Source: Agapetus fuscipes (lineage: Eukaryota > Arthropoda > Insecta > Trichoptera > Glossosomatidae). Taken from it: DNA of 64,000 bases. The stretch spans positions 17,980,001 to 18,044,000 of the forward strand of contig OX637339.1 of assembly GCA_951799405.1 (NCBI GenBank), given 5' to 3'. The notes below the pieces were generated by a model, which was not told the origin of the DNA, made no database searches, and was given only the letters and a program-made list of their open reading frames with translations. Each line of letters opens with the position of its first letter. Positions within the stretch are counted from its first letter, which is position 1. This document shows, in pieces, positions 29,208 through 38,462 of this stretch. Made by a program: the position numbers and the translations under genes.

Positions 29208-29475
29208 TGCTGGGATGGTCGAGCGCATAAAGCGTCGGCGCTCGAATTTGCGTTATTGGTGCTAACGCCGGTTCAAACCCCGCCTGCGTCGTGTCCTATT
29301 GACAATAACTTCGACCCTGGTTCAACAGATGCCATTGGGTAGTTTTTAATTAATACTTGATTAATAATATTTAATAATGAAACGCCTGTTTCATTCCAAG
29401 CAAAATAGGTTGGTGAATAGTATTCCTCTTCAAAAATGTATTTTTTTAATAAAAATAAATTAATTGTTTATTTTA
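29208..29475 (+). mobile_element. SINE-C, full length reference copy
   Basis: tRNA-derived head GCTGGGATGGTCGAGCGCAT, long stem GCGTCGGCGCTCG, box B GCCGGTTCAAACCCCGCC. The order suggests a Leu/Ser-type tRNA with a long variable arm. Body ACTTCGACCCTGGTTCAACA, then an AT-rich part and GGTTGGTGAATAGTATTCC, ending in an A/T run. Confidence 0.8.
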
Positions 29476-29739
29476 TGTTTGTGTAAAATTAATGATAAAC
29501 ATCATCGATTCCATTTTATTATGAGAAAAACACGGGATTCGAACCGGTGGCATCTAGTTTGTACGCGAACAGGTTCTCAGCGGGTCACAGGATATCCCAT
29601 GTGTGGTCAGCGGTCGGTAATTGCAATCGCAGCATCGTGACGTCGAAGGAAAACTGCAATTTCCTCTGCGTGGTATTATACAGAGGCACACAAGTCCGCA
29701 CTCTAATCATGATTAAATGTATTGCAGATGTGCAATTAT

Positions 29740-29830
29740 CGTGTGCGTCGCTTCCGGTCGATGGCGCAGTGGTTAGAGTGACCTCTTGGGAATCTCGAGT
29801 TCACGGGTTCAATTTCTAGAGAAATCAGAA
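29740..29830 (+). mobile_element. tRNA-like SINE head, distinct from A, B and C
   Basis: GTCGATGGCGCAGTGGTTAG and ACGGGTTCAATTTCTAG fit box A and box B at tRNA spacing. No recognised body follows and it occurs once. It could also be an isolated tRNA pseudogene. Confidence 0.45.
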
Positions 29831-29895
29831 AAAAATGTTTACTTGATTTCTCAGGCACGTGCATAGGGTATAGGCAAATAAATTTCTGAACAAAT

Positions 29896-30330
29896 ATAAT
29901 CTATAATCTAAGTTGCAAGGATATATTCATTTAAAGCTCTCAGATGTATGCCCACAAACCAACAAGTGTAGTTCGCGCTTACAAATGCTGAATGTGTACT
30001 TACAAATAAAATCCAAACCTCAAATGAACATAAGCCCCACAACTTTTGCCGACCTTCCCTGAAACAGGGGTGACATTGGCAAAGTGAACCATTTTTTACA
30101 GTATGGGTGGTCAGCCTCATACCAACCTATAAGTCAAGGAATATGAATAATAAATTACATTTAAATATAAAAAAGAACAAAACCTTACAAAGAAATCTAT
30201 ACAAAAAAAGTCAAAAATTTCCTTTGCAAAAAATGTAGCAAATGAATACACCAACATTAGAAATCAACATTGCAGATTAGCCGCCACTTCTTCCTGTCCC
30301 TGCATACTTCTTTCATGAAAAACAAATACT
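29896..30330 (-). mobile_element. LINE-P 3' end with D tail, near-identical to 10912-11225
   Basis: D (29902-30142), spacer, then a short relic of the LINE-P C-terminus (HERSMQGQEEVAANLQC-like codons on the minus strand, 30262-30318). The D plus spacer matches 10912-11225 at all but about four of 314 positions. Confidence 0.85.
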
Positions 30331-30539
30331 TTCTCCAATTCCTTTAAAAACACTCATTTTAAATTGAGTGAAGTGCTAACGATGCGATGGCTCCAATCGA
30401 ATTTAAATTTGTAATTTTAAATTGCAATATCAAGCTTAAGTACGTTTTTTTACCATATATTGCCTACCCATTAGGTGCATGTTCCTGTATGGGATGCACG
30501 CCCCTGTGATTTCTACCTCTTGGATAATATATTTTTTTT

Positions 30540-30765
30540 AAAAGGAACGCAATTCACTAAGCTATTTTGGCTGGCTAGAAACTGGTATTAACGTTATCAA
30601 TTAAAAATCCATTTTTCATATTTTTAATGAATTGTTAATTAATAGCTACCCAATGACATCTGTTGACACGGGTTCGAAGCTATTTTCGATGGAACATGAC
30701 GCAGGCGGGGTTCGAACCAGCGTTAGTGCCAATAACGCAAATTCTCGGACTTAATTTATTACAAG
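30540..30765 (-). mobile_element. SINE-C, reverse
   Basis: CGCAATTCACTAAGC at the left, GCAGGCGGGGTTCGAACCAG at the right with the head truncated at CAAATTCTCGG. Confidence 0.78.
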
Positions 30766-30837
30766 TGTTGTGTACATCTCGTCTGTTTAGAATTAGTACT
30801 TTAGCAATATTACTTTATAAACGTATTTCTAAAGAAT

Positions 30838-31022
30838 CTAAATCTAAGCTGCAAATATATATATCATTTTATATTCATATTAAACGCATTCCCACAAGCA
30901 GACATTTATAATTTCCCGCTAACACATGCCGCATGTGGACCTACAATATAAAAACCCAATCTCAAATAAACATAAGCCCTGCAACTCTTGCCGATCTTCC
31001 CTGAAACAGGGGTGACATTGGT
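30838..31022 (-). repeat. D repeat, reverse, head missing
   Basis: AAATCTAAGCTGCAAATATA to AACAGGGGTGACATTGG. Confidence 0.8.
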
Positions 31023-31099
31023 ATTTAATATAAGTGATATTGTTAGGTATTTAATTAAAAAAAAATAGCAATTAATCTTTCAGGATATTTTAAAAAATG

Positions 31100-31230
31100 A
31101 CAAGTTGATTGAATGACTGACTACCCATAGATCTGGTACTTTTTTTTTACCAACACCACTCCTTTTTCAGGGAAATGCAGTAAGAGTTTTGGAGGTTATG
31201 TTTGTTTACAGTACAGCTATCTTTTTTAAT
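31100..31230 (+). repeat. D repeat, strongly diverged
   Basis: GACTGACTACCCATA, TTTTTCAGGGAAATGCAG and AAGAGTTTTGGAGGTTATG follow D order. A reverse D head (GGGGTCAGCCTCATACCAAC) lies at about 31768-31790 on the far side of the minisatellite. Confidence 0.5.
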
Positions 31231-31483
31231 TTTACAATTAAAATTCTGCACAATATGTAAACACGAACGTCGTTGTAGAAGATATGTGGCTAATAAACGT
31301 AATCAGGCATATAAAGGGTTAAAATTATTTTTCACAACGACTTAATAAAAGCCATTCCTTGAATTATTTCATCATGTTTTTCATAGTCTCCCATGAAGTT
31401 AATATTACGCTTAAATGTGTTCAGGAATTTCCATATTAACTTCATCTGTTAAACATTCATTCATTTCTCTCATTCTTACGTAA

Positions 31484-31728
31484 TTCGAATTTCAACACAA
31501 AAATTAATTGTAATTTCAACATAACAAAAAAAATTCAAATTTCAAAACAAAAAATAATTCTTAACACAGCACGAAAATGTATTCTAATTTCGACACAAAA
31601 ATAAATTCAAATTTCCAAGCAAAAATAAATTCAAATTTCAAGACAAAAATAAATTGTTATTTCAACACAAAAATTTATTAAAATTTCAACACAAAAATAA
31701 ATAAATATATATTTAAAAACAAAAATAT
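31484..31728. repeat. 24-bp minisatellite, about ten units
   Basis: Unit close to ATAAATTCAAATTTCAACAC plus AAAA. Units differ by a few substitutions; the last ones decay into A/T. Confidence 0.85.
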
Positions 31729-32097
31729 ATCATAAGCAAAAGTGAACAAGAGAAAAGTTTTTATGGCATAGGGGTCAGCCTCATACCAACCAAGGAACTA
31801 GGAACAAAAATCCTTATTAATAAAAAGATAAAAGATGGAAAAAAAACATTTTTTTATTCTACTAACAAATAATTGTTAGTTATTATATTTTCTTTCTACT
31901 ATTGTAAGTATATTTTCAAGGAATTTATTTATCCACATTTTTTCTTCCTGGGTCATTCTAAACGAGCAGGTTTACCATTCTTTTCATACAGGCGACACAA
32001 TAGTTTAAAATGATTTCATTGCATATATTTTTTTGAAATCCTGTTTGAATGCGTGAGAAAAAAAATAGCAAAACGATTCATTTCTTTGGAGTTCCAT

Positions 32098-32408
32098 CCT
32101 GTCGATAGTTCAGCTGGTAGAGTGCATTCCAAGCCGAGAGCTCGGGCTCGAATCCCACCGAGGGTGTCAGAAACGACTTACGTTTCGGTGTTTATTTCAA
32201 ACCCAAAATAAAACACCGGCAAGGGTCACTCAGCCTTTACAAGAAATGAATACCAGCCCCTTGTGAGTTGAGACACCCCTGCTTCAATTGAAAGTGGTTG
32301 GTGTGAAATCGACCCCCTTACCCGTAAAAATAAATAAGGCCCGTATTGCCACATGCGACCCCTTCTGGGACAACGCAGGCAAGAAGTTACACTATATGTG
32401 TAGCTGTG
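32098..32408 (+). mobile_element. SINE-B, near full length
   Basis: CCTGTCGATAGTTCAGCTGG, GGGCTCGAATCCCACCGAGG, then the body to CACTATATGTGTAGCTG. Confidence 0.87.
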
Positions 32409-32442
32409 TTGCGGTTAACTCCAAAAGTATTTGCAGCTTTTT

Positions 32443-32531
32443 TTGAGGAACTCTGTGCGGGAGACTCCCTAGGTTTCAGAGACTCTATGGGTCTACGACA
32501 CTTGTTGTAGTGCTGTAGAAGTGTTGCAGAT
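32443..32531 (-). repeat. Poly(A)-ended 3' module, reverse copy
   Basis: Matches the module ending the 5S/SINE-A at 18974-19052 (GCACTACAACAAGTGTCGTA, GGGAGTCTCCCGCACAGAG on the minus strand) with poly(T) at its left. Here it stands without a SINE-A head and sits just after a forward SINE-B. Confidence 0.7.
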
Positions 32532-32614
32532 GTGGCAGTTTATATCTTGATCAAGTTGCAGGGCCGTTAGCTGCGCAGTGCTGTGGTGTGTGTTGCGTTG
32601 TCTTTGTTTTGAGA

Positions 32615-32872
32615 CTATAATCTATAATCTAAGCTAAAGATATGTTAATATTTAAGGCTCATATTAAATGCATGCCCACAGACAGGCACATGTAGGTTCG
32701 CGCCTACACATTCTGCATGTGTGCATACAAATAATTAAAAAACCTCACATGAACATAAACCTTGCAACACCTGCCGCCTTTCCCTGAAACCGGGATGTCA
32801 TTTGGCAAAAGTGACCCGTATTTTACAGCACGCGGGGTCAGCCTCATACCAACTTATCAATCAAGGAGACGC
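32615..32872 (-). repeat. D repeat, reverse, full length, close to 20765
   Basis: Shares the ACAGACAGGCACATGTAGGT and CCTCACATGAACATAAACCT variants with the copy at 20765, so the two form a subfamily. Confidence 0.85.
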
Positions 32873-32924
32873 TGAAAGGAAATGGCGATCGATATTGGTT
32901 TTGAATGGGGCAAGGTTGCCTTGA

Positions 32925-33190
32925 CTGATAGGTTGGTATGATTCCTTGACTGATAGGTTGGTATGCGGCTGACCACCCATACTGTAAAAAATGGTTCACT
33001 TTGCCAATGTCACCCCTGTTTCAGGGAAAGTCGGCCAGAGTTGCAGGGTTCATGTTAATTTGAGATTGGGTTTTTATATTGTAGGTTCACATGCGGCATA
33101 TGCTAGTTATCGTATGCGTGTCTGCTTGTGTGAATGCGTTTAATATGAATCTTAAATGATATAAATCTTTGCAGATTTAGATTTAAACGT
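32925..33190 (+). repeat. D repeat with duplicated first 24 bp
   Basis: CCTTGACTGATAGGTTGGTATG occurs twice in tandem (from 32931 and from 32955; listed here without its last two bases as CCTTGACTGATAGGTTGGTA). The rest is a full D ending TTTGCAGATTTAGATT. Confidence 0.85.
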
Positions 33191-33369
33191 GGTACGTAAA
33201 ATCTGTTTTTTTAAATTAATACCAAATGACATGCAATATATAATTTTCACTTTTCTATTTAAATTTATTATGACGTGTAATTATAATTAATAAATAAAAA
33301 TAATTAAAAGTGAATAAATCATTATTAAAATCAAAAACATAAAAATAATTTGATTTGAATTGATGCGTT

Positions 33370-33520
33370 TGCTCCATTTGTTTGCTTGTGGGAATGCATT
33401 TAATATGAATCTCAAATGATACATATATTTGCAGCTTAGATTTAGATTTAGAAGGTTTAATTAGGGTGGGAGCACGTGCATTTATTATGATTTTTTATAT
33501 CTCTTTGCAACTTAGATTAT
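33370..33520 (+). repeat. D repeat tail fragments
   Basis: 33377-33440 (GTGGGAATGCATTTAATATG to GCAGCTTAGATTTAGATTTA) and a second tail word TTTGCAACTTAGATTATTTA at about 33505. Confidence 0.65.
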
Positions 33521-33940
33521 TTATTATTTTAGAGTATTTTTACGGGTTTGCCAATGACTCTTTTTTCCCCCGGCAGTGTTGTCCTTTTATCCTTGGCCGG
33601 AAAACATCCTAAATAAAGCGAAGGATAATAAATAATACACATCGAGTGGGGATAAATTGTTGTATTTATGGATGCGGGGCGGAAGAAGGGATAGGTGGGA
33701 AAGATGGAAGGGATGTGTGGGAATGGAAGGAGGGATCGTGAAGGAAGAAATATGATGGCGGAAGTTGAAAATATATTGTGGAACAAAGTGAAAAAAAGAC
33801 ATTCGAGAAAGAAAGACCCCAAAAAATTGAGTCTATAATCTAAGTAATAAAAATATTATTACGAAAATGTAATTGTGTGTTTTGTTTGTCTGTGTTGGTG
33901 TCTGTGATAAAGTATGTTGAAGTCTCTCTAGAAATAAATA
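33521..33940. other. Unassigned sequence
   Basis: Purine-rich on the + strand (GGAAGGAGGGATCGTGAAGG). No family recognised; open frames on the minus strand are low-complexity. Confidence 0.35.
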
Positions 33941-33949
33941 GATATTAGG

Positions 33950-34222
33950 TACTTATGGCTAACGCTTTCGAATCGTAAGTGGAAGGTTGTGGGTTTGAAT
34001 CTCGGCGGAGCACAAAAAAATATACCATTTGTATTTTCAAATATGCTCTTCGCTGGGTGAAAAATTCATATACCTGTACCAAAGACCTGTCACTAAAGGT
34101 CCATCCAGCCTTACAGCAACTGGGTCTTGCTTGAGACTTGTCGCCAACCAAGCTAGCAGAGGGCTCTTGAGATGTGACTCACACAAAAACAACGCTCACC
34201 AAATTAATCGTCCTAATATTGT
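33950..34222 (+). mobile_element. SINE-A, 5' truncated in box A
   Basis: GGCTAACGCTTTCGAATCGT, GGGTTTGAATCTCGGCGGAG, 3' end CAACGCTCACCAAATTAATC. Diverged; the GGCGCTTTCTACAG segment is deleted. Confidence 0.82.
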
Positions 34223-34940
34223 TACATGAATAATTTTTATTTGATATTTGTATTATTCGAGATTGCTTGGGTGTTTGATCGGATGTTCTAGTTAAAACTC
34301 GCATGTGCCAATTCTCAATGGTTCGAAAATGATGCTTATTCTTGCCAAAAAATAAGGCCCAAAACTCTCTGTGGTGAAAGAAGTCAACCGACCGTTGCAT
34401 TGTGTAGACTTTAAGTGACTCTGTATGTGGACCGTGTCGGATGTAAATTGTGTCAAAATAAATTAATTAAATAAAAAAAATCGTAACCTTGTATTTTTGT
34501 TAAATTTTCATATTTGAGACATTTTTACCTATGAAAAAGTCGTAATGTAATTTTAACGAAAATAAGTTTAACATTGACGCGACGGTTCAGAAATCTTTAA
34601 ATAAATCAGAAATCAAGAGGAGTCTTGTTTTGGATGGGGAGGGGGGGGGGGTAAAACGTTCGAATTAATTCGAATTCTATTTTCGAAAGTTGGGAAATTC
34701 CTCGTCGCGTTCCGCAAACTTGGCTCGAAATTAATCAAAATTTAACAAAAACAAGTTTCGCATTGATGAAAGAAAAGTTGAAAGTAAATGTTGAATTTTC
34801 CGCTAGGCACACACACAGCCTGGCAGATGCGCCCATTCTCAATTTTTAATTTTAATTTAATTTAATTTAATTTAAATTTTTTTAAATTTATTTTTTGCAC
34901 TTTTATTTAATTACTTTTACAACTATCAAGATTCTCGTGT
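34223..34940. other. Unassigned sequence with G-run
   Basis: GGGGAGGGGGGGGGG near 34640 and a TTTAATTTAAT run near 34850. Nothing coding. Confidence 0.35.
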
Positions 34941-34944
34941 TATG

Positions 34945-35208
34945 TCCTTTGTTCCTTGACTTATAGGTTGGTATGACGCTGACCATCCATACTGTAAAGA
35001 ATGGTTCACTTTGCCAATGTCACCCCTGTGTCAGGGAAGTTCGGCAAAAATTGTAGGGCTTATGTTCATTTGAGCTTGGATTTTATTTGTAAGTACACAT
35101 TCAGCATTTGTAAGCGGGAACTACACGTGTTTGTTTGTGGGCATGCATCTGAGAGCTTTAAATGAGTATGTCCTTGCGACTTAGATTATAGATTATAGAT
35201 GTCCGTGT
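34945..35208 (+). repeat. D repeat, full length, GATTATA tail
   Basis: TGTTCCTTGACTTATAGGTT to CGACTTAGATTATAGATTAT. Same subfamily as 1308 (CATCTGAGAGCTTTAAATGA). Confidence 0.88.
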
Positions 35209-35338
35209 GTTTTAAGGTAGATATTTTTGTAACGTATGTTTGAAAATAAAACAGTGCCGGTTGCGATCCTCACTTTGCCGGCTTGACGATAACTTTAACC
35301 CTGACATTACACATGTCATTTCTTCTTTCTCGACTTTA

Positions 35339-35695
35339 TTCTTACTACCAAGGGTTGTGAGCTTTGTGAAAGCAACCACTCTTCTCTAGTTTTTTCTTGA
35401 CTACGCTGCCCGCAGCGCTCCAACCAACGCTGTGCCTGCTGCTGTCTTCACTTGATCTGTGCGTCGTTTGGTGGAACTTCCTCTTCTTCTCTTCCACCTC
35501 CAAGCCACCGATCACAACCCTTTGTTTCAGGCTATCCTCATTGCCACGGACAACGTGTCCGAAGAACTGAAGAATACGGTGTGTACATATGTTGGCCAGA
35601 GTCAAGCCATCCAAACGTAGCTCCCGATGAACGGACTCGTTGGTACGTCTAGCCGTCCATGGGACTAGGAACATGCGTCTCCAAGAAGGGACGAA
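35339..35695 (-). mobile_element. RTE-like LINE C-terminal fragment
   Basis: Minus strand: RMFLVPWTARRTNESVHREL, NICTHRILQFFGHVVRGNED, then a decayed RRSRGR-like and RWSD-like part. Typical thumb/C-terminal motifs of RTE-type endonuclease-reverse transcriptases. No conserved catalytic motif is present. Confidence 0.72.
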
Positions 35696-35699
35696 TTGT

Positions 35700-35772
35700 T
35701 ATCGAAAATCGGTCACATAGGTTTGTTTATCCAGCCTTACAACAACTGGGACATCAACGCAAGCAGTCTCAC
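35700..35772 (+). mobile_element. SINE-A internal fragment
   Basis: ATCGGTCACATAGG and ATCCAGCCTTACAACAACTG, then ACGCAAGCAGTCTC. The same odd ending recurs at 36405-36470, so the two are related copies flanking the LINE-P/D. Confidence 0.6.
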
Positions 35773-35774
35773 TT

Positions 35775-36190
35775 ATCTAATCTAATCTAAGTTGAAAATA
35801 TATGTTACATTCTGGATTCACATTATATGCATTCTCACAAGCAGACACGTACAAATTTGCGATTGCACATGCCGCATGTGAACCGACAAAATAAAAACCA
35901 AAATCTCAAATGGACATACACCTTGCTACTCTTGCCGTCCTTCCCTGAAACAGGGGTGACATTTTTCAAACTGACATATATTTTTACAGCATGGGTGGTC
36001 AGCCGCATACCAACCTATAAGTCAAGGATCATACACGACAAATTACATTTTTTTTTAAATCAATAAATAACAACACGTATGGACATCAAAACTAAAACAG
36101 AAAAAAAATTCCAATTTAATAAACCCTAGCCGCCATTATTACATATCAACCGCCATTTCTTTCTGTCCTTACATAGGTACGTCTTTCTAA
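35775..36190 (-). mobile_element. LINE-P 3' end with D tail
   Basis: D 35775-36027 (TCTAATCTAATCTAAG at left), spacer with ATGTAATTTGTCGTGTATGA on the minus strand, stop and RKKWRLICNNGG-like codons at about 36125-36170. Confidence 0.82.
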
Positions 36191-36234
36191 CGGGTAACAA
36201 TGTAAAAGACACGGTTGTGTACATTAAAAAAAAA

Positions 36235-36480
36235 AAAAACCCCACATGAATATAAATTTTGCTACTCCCACTGCGTTTCCCTGTAACCGAAATGACATTG
36301 GCAAAAGTGAACCATTTTTACAGCATGGGTGGTCAAGCTCATACCAGCCTATAAGTCAAGGAATACAAGCGATTACGTCGTTGTATATTATAACTGTTAT
36401 CACAGATCGGTCACAAAGTGTTATCCAGCCTTACAACAACTGGGACATGAACGCAAGCAGTCTCGTTTAGGTTCGCGCTT
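36235..36480 (-). repeat. D repeat head half in reverse plus a SINE-A scrap
   Basis: Reverse D from CACATGAATATAAATTTTGC to CAGCCTATAAGTCAAGG (36240-36360). A forward SINE-A scrap ATCGGTCACAAAGTG and CAGCCTTACAACAACTGG follows at 36405. Confidence 0.65.
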
Positions 36481-36714
36481 TTACAAGAAACAAGTTTAAT
36501 TCTTTCTCCAGTGTTGAGGATCTCAGTAGCGCACCGCGTATTATCGCGCAGTTCCAAAAGTTGGTTAAATGTAATCCAGTTTTGCTGAAACTTTTAAAGT
36601 CGGCCACCCATGGGCGTGAAACGGCTCCCCCTCCCACGGGTGCGCCACTGAACTCAAGATCTGAGAAAGACGGGAAGGGGGGGTAGCTATATATATGGGT
36701 ACGCCAATGTACCT

Positions 36715-37440
36715 ATCCATAGTCTAGTGGTTAACGCTTCGGACTCGTCAATGTCCGGTGGAGCACCAAAAATATACCATTTATATTTTCAAATATGCTC
36801 TTCGCTGAGTAAAAATCATATACCTTTACTGCCCTGCTTACCAAAAAGGCAGTATCTGCAAAATGTTTGTTCTGAGATAATCGACTTCAAACTTAGGAAT
36901 TGTATGATTTTAAGTACACTTACTGCTAGTCTGTGTGCTTATATCTCAGTAACCATAGGAGATCCTGCTTTTTTACTGAGCTTATTGGATTCAGCGTCGT
37001 TTAAAATATGGAAATACATATTATATAACTCAATATCGAAAAAAAATCAGTTACTGCCTTCTTTCTTAGCAGGGCAGTTTACCAAACACCAGTCACTAAA
37101 TGTCCATCCAGTCATACAGCTACTGGGTCTTGTTTGAGAATTGGCGCTTTTTAGCGACGACCAAGCTCGTAAAAAGTTCGGTCGATAGCTCAGTTGGTAG
37201 AATGCTTGCATCCCATGCCGAGAGCAAGGGTTCGATCGCAACCGAGGGTGTCAGAAATTATTTCTCGTTTCGTTGTCTATTTGAAAACAAAAGGTTCATC
37301 TAGCCTTACAGCAACTGTATCTTGTTTGAGAATTATCGCTTTCTACAGCGACGACCAAGCTCGCAGGGGGCTTTTGAGGTGTGATTCACGCAAAAAACAG
37401 CGCTCACCAAAAAAATCATCCTAATAATATTATTATTATA
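36715..37440 (+). mobile_element. SINE-A/SINE-B/SINE-A mosaic with a MITE
   Basis: SINE-A head remnant (36718-36828: TAGTCTAGTGGTTAACGCTT, then a deletion of the box B region), MITE, SINE-A body (37078-37172) to ACGACCAAGCTCGTAAAAAG, SINE-B head (37180-37285: GTCGATAGCTCAGTTGGTAG, GGGTTCGATCGCAACCGAGG), and then, instead of the SINE-B body, a SINE-A 3' half (37290-37440) ending CCTAATAATATTATTATT. Confidence 0.82.
36829..37077. mobile_element. MITE with CTGCCCTGCT ends, inside SINE-A
   Basis: Ends CTGCCCTGCTTACC and AGCAGGGCAG; the terminal repeats are about 12 bp, extending imperfectly to AAAGGCAGT. TTTA on both sides (36825-36828, 37078-37081). A 3- or 5-bp duplication is also possible because of the target's T-run. 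Confidence 0.78.
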
Positions 37441-37757
37441 CAACAATCAATACAACAATACAATACATTAAATCAATACGTACAAAAGCTGCTCCGGCTA
37501 TTTTTAATATTTATATGCTGTAATCGTAATTATTTTGGTGACAAAAGTGTGTGAAAGTATAATCGAAGTGTTAACAAATGGGACTTATGCTATTATTTTG
37601 ATAACGGTACTGTGGAACTGGATAAAGTCTTTATTATTAACATATTTACATAGTCCTATTGAATAGTCATCGTCCAAGCACCTATAAATCTGAGTATAGG
37701 GTGGTCACAAAGATTACTGTGTATTTTTTGTCTAAATAATCGGTGAGAAGACATAAA

Positions 37758-38462
37758 ATGACTGCTATGGAATTTATTACTGAAGCAAAAAACATACTAA
37801 TGAATTTGAACTCGATTATTAATGATACCAACAATAAATTTAGCAAAGACCACATAGCAAAGCTCACACCAAGGCTTACCGACCTTTCGGGTACCATCAG
37901 CCAAATGGCTGTGAAGATGGGTAGCCTGGAAGGAGAAGTACAGGCGTACAAACAAATTGTTAATAATCCTCCCAAATCAATACCCAAATCGAATCCTTCC
38001 GACATGTATGAGGCCATTGCTGAGCTGGAAGATCGAAAGGAGAGGTCTAAAAACGTTATAATTTACAACTTACCTGAAGGTACTTCTAACACAATTGAAG
38101 GTATTAAAGAGGATGATGATTCAACTAAAAACACTATAAATCTTATCGATTCTTCAGCAACATCGGATATTGTGAAAATTTATAGACTGGGAATTAGAAA
38201 AACTGATTCATGTCGTCCAGTTAAGGTTGAATTTAGAGACCCGATAACAGTGAAAAAACTATTAAACTTCAAACGTATTATACCCAATGGAATAAAATTG
38301 AAACCAGATCAAACATATCAACAGAGGAAACAATTGATGGAGTTAAGGACTGAGTTGGAGGAGAGGAAAAAGAAGGGAGAGGTTAATTTAACCATAAAGT
38401 ATATAAACTCGTCACCAAAAATTGTTTCAAGCACACCAAAAAACTACAGAGACATAAATTAA
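37758..38462 (+). CDS. LINE ORF1 protein, RRM-type RNA-binding chaperone
   Basis: 234 codons from ATG 37758 (an in-frame GTG at 37743 is less likely) to TAA 38460. The N-terminal third is helical and probably self-associating (residues about 1-70). A Pro/Ser-rich linker follows, then AELEDRKERSKNVIIYNLPE at about 88-107, which opens an RRM-like fold. VKIYRLGIRK and CRPVKVEFRD follow as further strands, and a charged helix (LRTELEERKKKGE) comes near the end. This is the layout of type II ORF1 proteins of insect LINEs, which coat the element RNA. No CCHC knuckle is seen. The final codons overlap the open ORF2 frame. Confidence 0.88.
   Translation: MTAMEFITEAKNILMNLNSIINDTNNKFSKDHIAKLTPRLTDLSGTISQMAVKMGSLEGEVQAYKQIVNNPPKSIPKSNPSDMYEAIAELEDRKERSKNVIIYNLPEGTSNTIEGIKEDDDSTKNTINLIDSSATSDIVKIYRLGIRKTDSCRPVKVEFRDPITVKKLLNFKRIIPNGIKLKPDQTYQQRKQLMELRTELEERKKKGEVNLTIKYINSSPKIVSSTPKNYRDIN
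38438..38444 (+). promoter_or_regulatory. Candidate -1 ribosomal frameshift heptamer A AAA AAC
   Basis: The heptamer lies in the ORF1 phase required for simultaneous slippage (codons AAA at 38439 and AAC at 38442), 15 nt before the ORF1 stop codon. The -1 frame is ORF2's frame and is open from 38387. Slippage would give ...TPKKLQRHKLNCLYQNLRG. ORF2 has no AUG near its start. I see no strong stem at the usual 5-9 nt spacing, so the stimulator, if any, is unclear. Confidence 0.6.
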
